Program-made: the position numbers and the translations under genes
DNA from: M0103 sp040386155
GTDB lineage: Bacteria > Bacteroidota > Bacteroidia > Flavobacteriales_D > Crocinitomicaceae
Assembly: GCA_040386155.1 (NCBI GenBank)
Contig: JAZKFZ010000004.1
Location: 124,001-188,000 of the forward strand
Length of the DNA stretch: 64,000 bases
Direction: 5' to 3'
Part shown: positions 62,927 to 64,000 of the stretch, piece after piece
Numbering within the stretch: the stretch's first letter is position 1
How the letters are laid out: each line of letters begins with the position of its first letter
Notes under the pieces: generated by a model
Database searches by the model: none
Told to the model about the DNA's origin: nothing
The model's input: only the letters and a program-made list of their open reading frames with translations

Positions 62927-64000
62927 TTGTCAAAAGCAATTAAAGATAAATCGCCCACAGAAACGCCGTTGATGAAGCAATACAATCAAATTAAGGCGAA
63001 GCACCCCGAAGCTTTATTGCTTTTTCGTGTTGGAGATTTTTATGAAACATTTGGAGCAGACGCCATTAAAACGAGTAAAATTTTAGGAATTATTTTAACA
63101 AAACGTGGTGCTGGCAGTAGCTCTGAAATTGAGTTGGCTGGATTTCCATATCACTCGCTGGATAATTATTTACCGAAGCTAATTCGTGCCGGTCAACGGG
63201 TGGCAATTTGTGAGCAATTGGAGGATCCTAAAATGACGAAAACGATTGTCAAACGAGGTGTTACAGAATTGTTGAGTCCAGGAGTTTCATTGAATGATCA
63301 AGTCTTAGACCAAAAGAAAAATAATTTCCTTTGTGCCATTCATCGTTGCAAAAAAAATACGGGAATTGCATTTCTTGATATTTCTACGGGTGAGTTTCTG
63401 TTGACAGAAGGCTCCGATGAGTACATCGATAAATTAATACAAAGTTTTAGGCCAGCAGAAATTCTATTTCAAAAAAATAAGGCGCAAGAAATAAATGATT
63501 TTATTCCTGAAAAATGTGCCTCTTTCCGATTAGAGGAGTGGGTTTTTATGGAAGATTATGCCAACGAAATTTTGAACAAGCATTTCGAAACTAAATCCTT
63601 GAAAGGTTTTGGAATCGAAGAATTGGAAGCTGGAATTATTGCTGCAGGTGTTGTCATGCATTATTTGAACGAAAATCAACATCAACGTCTGAAACACATT
63701 ACTTCCATCGCTAGAATTGAAGAGGAGCGCTATGTTTGGCTAGATAAATTTACCATTCGAAACCTCGAATTGGTTTTCTCTCCGCACGAAAGATCAACTA
63801 CGCTAATCGATATTTTAGATCATACCAAAACTCCCATGGGCGGTCGCTTGATGCGCAGGTGGGTGATGTTGCCCTTGAAAGATTTGCAACCTGTACAAGA
63901 GCGTAGCAATGCAGTTGCGGATATTGTCAAAGGAATAAAGGAGGGAAAAGAGCTAAGTTCAACCTTGAGAGAAATAGGTGATATTGAACGCTTAATTTCA
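62927..64000 (+). CDS. mutS: DNA mismatch repair protein MutS (5' part)
   Basis: The first 358 residues are in the window and the frame is open at the edge. The mismatch-recognition domain starts ETPLMKQYNQIKAKHPEALLLFRVGDFYETFG, containing the Phe-x-Glu mismatch-reading motif (YETFG region in MutS terms). GVTELLSPG, the connector, and the start of the lever domain follow (IRNLELVFSPHERSTTLIDILDHTKTPMGGRLMRRWVMLPL). TTG at 62927 (MSKAIKDKSPTETPLM) is preferred; the first ATG at 62972 would remove residues conserved in MutS. The C-terminal ATPase lies beyond the edge. Confidence 0.95.
   Translation, partial: MSKAIKDKSPTETPLMKQYNQIKAKHPEALLLFRVGDFYETFGADAIKTSKILGIILTKRGAGSSSEIELAGFPYHSLDNYLPKLIRAGQRVAICEQLEDPKMTKTIVKRGVTELLSPGVSLNDQVLDQKKNNFLCAIHRCKKNTGIAFLDISTGEFLLTEGSDEYIDKLIQSFRPAEILFQKNKAQEINDFIPEKCASFRLEEWVFMEDYANEILNKHFETKSLKGFGIEELEAGIIAAGVVMHYLNENQHQRLKHITSIARIEEERYVWLDKFTIRNLELVFSPHERSTTLIDILDHTKTPMGGRLMRRWVMLPLKDLQPVQERSNAVADIVKGIKEGKELSSTLREIGDIERLIS

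Overview
The window reads as chromosomal DNA of a Bacteroidota bacterium, most likely a Flavobacteriales member (a Crocinitomicaceae/Fluviicola-like genome is my inference). The evidence is AT-rich sequence, a type IX secretion (T9SS) C-terminal sorting domain, a TonB-dependent receptor with an N-terminal carboxypeptidase-regulatory domain, many SPI/SPII-exported proteins, and repeated matches to the Bacteroidota -7 promoter box TAnnTTTG. Shine-Dalgarno sequences are rare. I support about 57 protein genes. I see no tRNA, rRNA, CRISPR array or prophage.

Layout. 1-3.8 kb: mreD (cut by the window edge), mreC and mreB with purH, all leftward. 3.9-6.3 kb: a secreted T9SS-cargo serine protease. 6.4-14 kb, rightward: an OmpR-type regulator, dCMP deaminase, an S41 protease, an unknown membrane protein, a secreted caspase-like/TPR protein and a secreted papain-fold peptidase. 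This is a dense protease neighbourhood, and its last two genes share upstream DNA. 14.05-14.73 kb: a REP-associated tyrosine transposase (RAYT) between inverted REP-like copies. 14.8-32 kb: housekeeping genes (dxr, metF, recJ, a PIF1-like helicase, two aldehyde dehydrogenases, a Ppx/GppA phosphatase, der, era) mixed with small exported unknowns. 32.2-35.6 kb: a 1150-residue outer-membrane protein. 35.7-37.3 kb: a radical SAM/SPASM enzyme with a small winged-helix regulator, then a tiny membrane ORF with its own terminator.

37.4-49.5 kb: fumC, an S4-type pseudouridine synthase, an outer-membrane protein, a DUF2007-like protein, a TonB receptor plus solute-binding lipoprotein pair, methylmalonyl-CoA epimerase, a HAD phosphatase, a YceI lipoprotein, hemJ and enoyl-CoA hydratase. 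49.5-56.3 kb: a tightly packed rightward run (flippase, dut, sugar nucleotidyltransferase, TPR lipoprotein, DUF4292 lipoprotein, EnvC-like LytM protein) that looks devoted to the cell envelope. 56.3-58.8 kb: O-antigen ligase and Wzz-like genes. 58.8-61.5 kb: sensor kinase, rhodanese and ferredoxin-NADP reductase. 61.65-62.26 kb: a GxxExxY gene inside a near-perfect inverted-repeat cassette. 62.3-64 kb: a TrmH-type methyltransferase and the 5' part of mutS.

The most useful second-look items are these: the spacing of TAnnTTTG boxes at 4-5 nt or 16-17 nt from start codons, which implies leaderless mRNAs for one group; the GxxExxY inverted-repeat cassette; the RAYT/REP unit; the protease cluster with its shared upstream segment and an EF-hand-like loop in the caspase protein; the small membrane ORF that appears frameshifted; and structured intergenic repeats at 16.15-16.22 kb and 35.68-35.70 kb that share a 13-mer.
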